64,000 bases of DNA from an uncultured Bacteroidota bacterium. GTDB lineage: Bacteria; Bacteroidota; Bacteroidia; Flavobacteriales; Flavobacteriaceae. Made by a program: the position numbers and the translations under genes. Below, in pieces: positions 62,554 through 64,000 of the stretch. The notes below the pieces were generated by a model that was not told the origin of the DNA, did not search any database, and saw only the letters and a program-made list of their open reading frames with translations. The stretch lies in assembly GCA_902582405.1 (NCBI GenBank), contig CACHSA010000005.1, positions 1 to 64,000 on the forward strand, written 5' to 3'. Within the stretch, counting starts at the first letter, position 1; each line of letters opens with the position of its first letter.

Positions 62554-63597
62554 TCACTCTTGAATAATTTCATATTTATTTTGATTTATATTCCTAATTG
62601 ATAAGTAGAAAAAAAATTGCACTCCAAAAAGTATTGTTGCCAATAATAAATGGAGGGGCTGAGAACTGAATGGAAAGTGCAAATAATACATTGCTATGCC
62701 TAAAATAATCTCTATTGCAATAATTCCTAAAATCCAAAAAATAATCTTTGAATTCAAGTTTATCTTCCTAGATAAATAAATGATAAAAAAATTGACTGTT
62801 AAAATTAAAAGTGAAAAACTCCTGTGAGTTAAGAAAATGGAAGGGAGGACAAGCAGCCATAAATTTTTCTTTGTTTCACCTACCATTATTATTTGTTCAT
62901 CAATAAATTCTCTTACTTGTGTTCCAATTACAATTTGAGTTATTGTAAAAATAAGTGATAGTAAAATAATATTTTTTAATGCTATATTTTTAACGTTGTT
63001 TTTTTTAAAATCACCATTTTGGAAGTATATAAAAATTAAAATTGAAATTATTAAAAGTGCCATAAGCATATGTATGGTTATGCTATAAGGACTTAAATTT
63101 GAGTCAACCACAATTTTACCAAGCCATGCTTGGAATCCAACTGCTATTATTGTCAATAGGCTTAAAAGGGTTATGATGGGTTTATTCCTATAGAATTGTA
63201 TAGAATATAAACCCAAGATAAGAACGGATATACCACAAATCACACCAATTAATCTATTTATAAATTCAACCCATGTATGAAGTGGATTAAATATTGAATA
63301 GTCGTGTTTTGTGTAATCTTGCCAGTTTTTAGGATTAAAATCTGACCCACTTATAAAGTCTTTTTTCGATATTTTAAGCTCATCATTATAAATAATAATT
63401 TGCCCTTTTTTAAAAATTTTTTGTGTCACCCAACTTAATTCGGAAATGTCTAAAGGGGGTATGTAATATCCAAAGCATTTAGGCCAATCAGGACAACCCA
63501 TACCGCTTCCTGTCATTCTAACAATTCCCCCAGTTGCAATTACCAAGTAAACAATTAAAATGGACGTTTTAGTCCAAAAATTAAACCTTTTCTTCAT
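62554..63597 (-). CDS. ctaA: Heme A synthase (CtaA/Cox15 family)
   Basis: This 347-residue inner-membrane enzyme oxidises heme O to heme A for aa3-type cytochrome oxidase. It has about eight hydrophobic segments. Family motifs are VRMTGSGMGCPDWPKCFGYY after TM1, a long loop (about 45-100) ending FNPLHTWVEFINRLIGV with heme-ligand-type His, SITIHMLMALLII, THRSFSLLIL and FSSQPLHLLLATI. The Cys in GCPDWPKC is typical of Bacteroidota members. The gene overlaps the upstream CCA-adding enzyme gene by 17 bases. It indicates aerobic respiration. Confidence 0.93.
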   Translation of the reverse strand: MKKRFNFWTKTSILIVYLVIATGGIVRMTGSGMGCPDWPKCFGYYIPPLDISELSWVTQKIFKKGQIIIYNDELKISKKDFISGSDFNPKNWQDYTKHDYSIFNPLHTWVEFINRLIGVICGISVLILGLYSIQFYRNKPIITLLSLLTIIAVGFQAWLGKIVVDSNLSPYSITIHMLMALLIISILIFIYFQNGDFKKNNVKNIALKNIILLSLIFTITQIVIGTQVREFIDEQIIMVGETKKNLWLLVLPSIFLTHRSFSLLILTVNFFIIYLSRKINLNSKIIFWILGIIAIEIILGIAMYYLHFPFSSQPLHLLLATILFGVQFFFYLSIRNINQNKYEIIQE

Positions 63598-64000
63598 TAA
63601 TTTTTCGTTTTAATCCCATCCTTGTACCCTCTTTAAGTAAAAGTTCAAAAGCAGAGTCGTATTCGTTTGGAATTTTTCCATCTAAAATTGCATCTTTAAT
63701 TTTTTCTTTTAATATCCCAACTTCTTTAGAGGGCTTTAGATTAAAAACACTCATAATAAATCTTCCAGATATAGGAGGTTGAAAATTTCTGATTTTATCT
63801 CTCTGTTCAACTATTTTAATTTTTTGTCTTACAATTTTAAAATTATTTAAATATTTCTCGTGTCTTTTTTTGTTTTTGGTCGTTATATCTGCCTCACACA
63901 ACAACAGTAAATCCTCAATTTCTTCTCCAGCATCATAAATTAGTCTTCTAACTGCACTATCTGTGACGATATTTTCAGATAAAATTATAGGCCTGGAACT
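63581..64000 (-). CDS. cca: CCA tRNA nucleotidyltransferase, C-terminal part (5' partial)
   Basis: The minus-strand frame is open to the window edge, giving the last 139 residues; the start is outside. The segment contains VRRLIYDAGEEIEDLLLLCE followed by ADITTKN, then YLNNFKIVRQKIKIVEQ, a PPISGRFIM element and LKPSKEVGILKEKIKDAILD. This is the C-terminal body and tail region following the HD domain in Bacteroidota CCA-adding enzymes. The catalytic nucleotidyltransferase head is not visible. It overlaps ctaA by 17 bases, so they are likely co-transcribed. Confidence 0.88.
   Translation of the reverse strand, partial: SSRPIILSENIVTDSAVRRLIYDAGEEIEDLLLLCEADITTKNKKRHEKYLNNFKIVRQKIKIVEQRDKIRNFQPPISGRFIMSVFNLKPSKEVGILKEKIKDAILDGKIPNEYDSAFELLLKEGTRMGLKRKINEEKV

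Noticed and set aside
62541-62554. AT-only palindrome ATTAAAATTTTAAT near the ctaA stop
   Set aside because: It has no loop and no GC pair, so it is expected by chance in this AT-rich DNA and is not a credible terminator.

Overview
The window looks like core chromosome of a streamlined marine-type member of the Flavobacteriia (Bacteroidota). The clues are low GC, type IX secretion (T9SS) features at the left end (a giant adhesin with a type B sorting domain and a PorP/SprF partner), the Bacteroidota-specific DUF4295 protein between rpmG and ftsY, a long single-chain PurL, bacillithiol synthesis (BshC), a zinc-free L31, and many TAnnTTTG (-7) promoter boxes of the Bacteroidota type. Summing the intergenic gaps by hand gives about 1.7 kb of non-coding DNA in 64 kb (roughly 97% coding). 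No gap exceeds 300 bases. I see no tRNA, rRNA, CRISPR array, insertion sequence or prophage.

Layout. 1-13.1 kb: the 3' part of a giant secreted adhesin (at least 4,021 residues, 5' end outside the window), translationally coupled to a PorP/SprF outer-membrane protein. 13.1-17.2 kb (minus): fatty-acid activation and oxidation (AMP-forming acyl-CoA ligase, MarR regulator, acyl-CoA dehydrogenase). 17.2-26.0 kb (minus): purL, then an envelope group (DUF4199 membrane protein, GT2 glycosyltransferase, phosphohexomutase, MsbA-like ABC exporter). 26.1-34.2 kb: small alternating units (L31, MtaB, a GNAT, an alpha/beta hydrolase, AlkB, HtpG, FabH, a CoA-binding protein, a sodium/solute symporter). 34.3-38.9 kb (plus): recR, an E2 acyltransferase, an exonuclease, an FAH-family protein and cinA. 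39.0-40.3 kb: a SnoaL-like protein facing the rpmB-rpmG-DUF4295 ribosomal cluster. 40.3-53.2 kb (plus): ftsY, an esterase-like protein, rimO, bshC, guaA, a triple-LysM protein, pyrG, yidC and mnmA. 53.2-64 kb: lysA (minus), sucC, hsp20, an S10 peptidase, a carboxypeptidase-regulatory-like protein (minus), uvrB (minus), an unrecognised 358-residue protein, ctaA (minus) and the 3' end of a CCA-adding enzyme gene (minus).

How genes work together. The adhesin and PorP/SprF protein form a secretion substrate and outer-membrane partner pair. Ligase, MarR and dehydrogenase form a fatty-acid unit that lacks the hydratase and thiolase genes one might expect beside MarR. PurL and GuaA are purine synthesis steps and PyrG makes CTP. 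FtsY and YidC handle membrane protein insertion. RimO, MtaB and MnmA modify ribosomes and tRNA.

The most unusual signal is inside the giant adhesin. Five diverged copies of a module of roughly 75 residues sit inside, rather than between, Ig-like and SprB-like domains. I also note an alternating two-module repeat in the same protein, a GC-rich hairpin over the pyrG start codon, promoter boxes almost touching the start codons of guaA and uvrB, and several intergenic palindromes. All functions are assigned by recalled family motifs; no database search was run.
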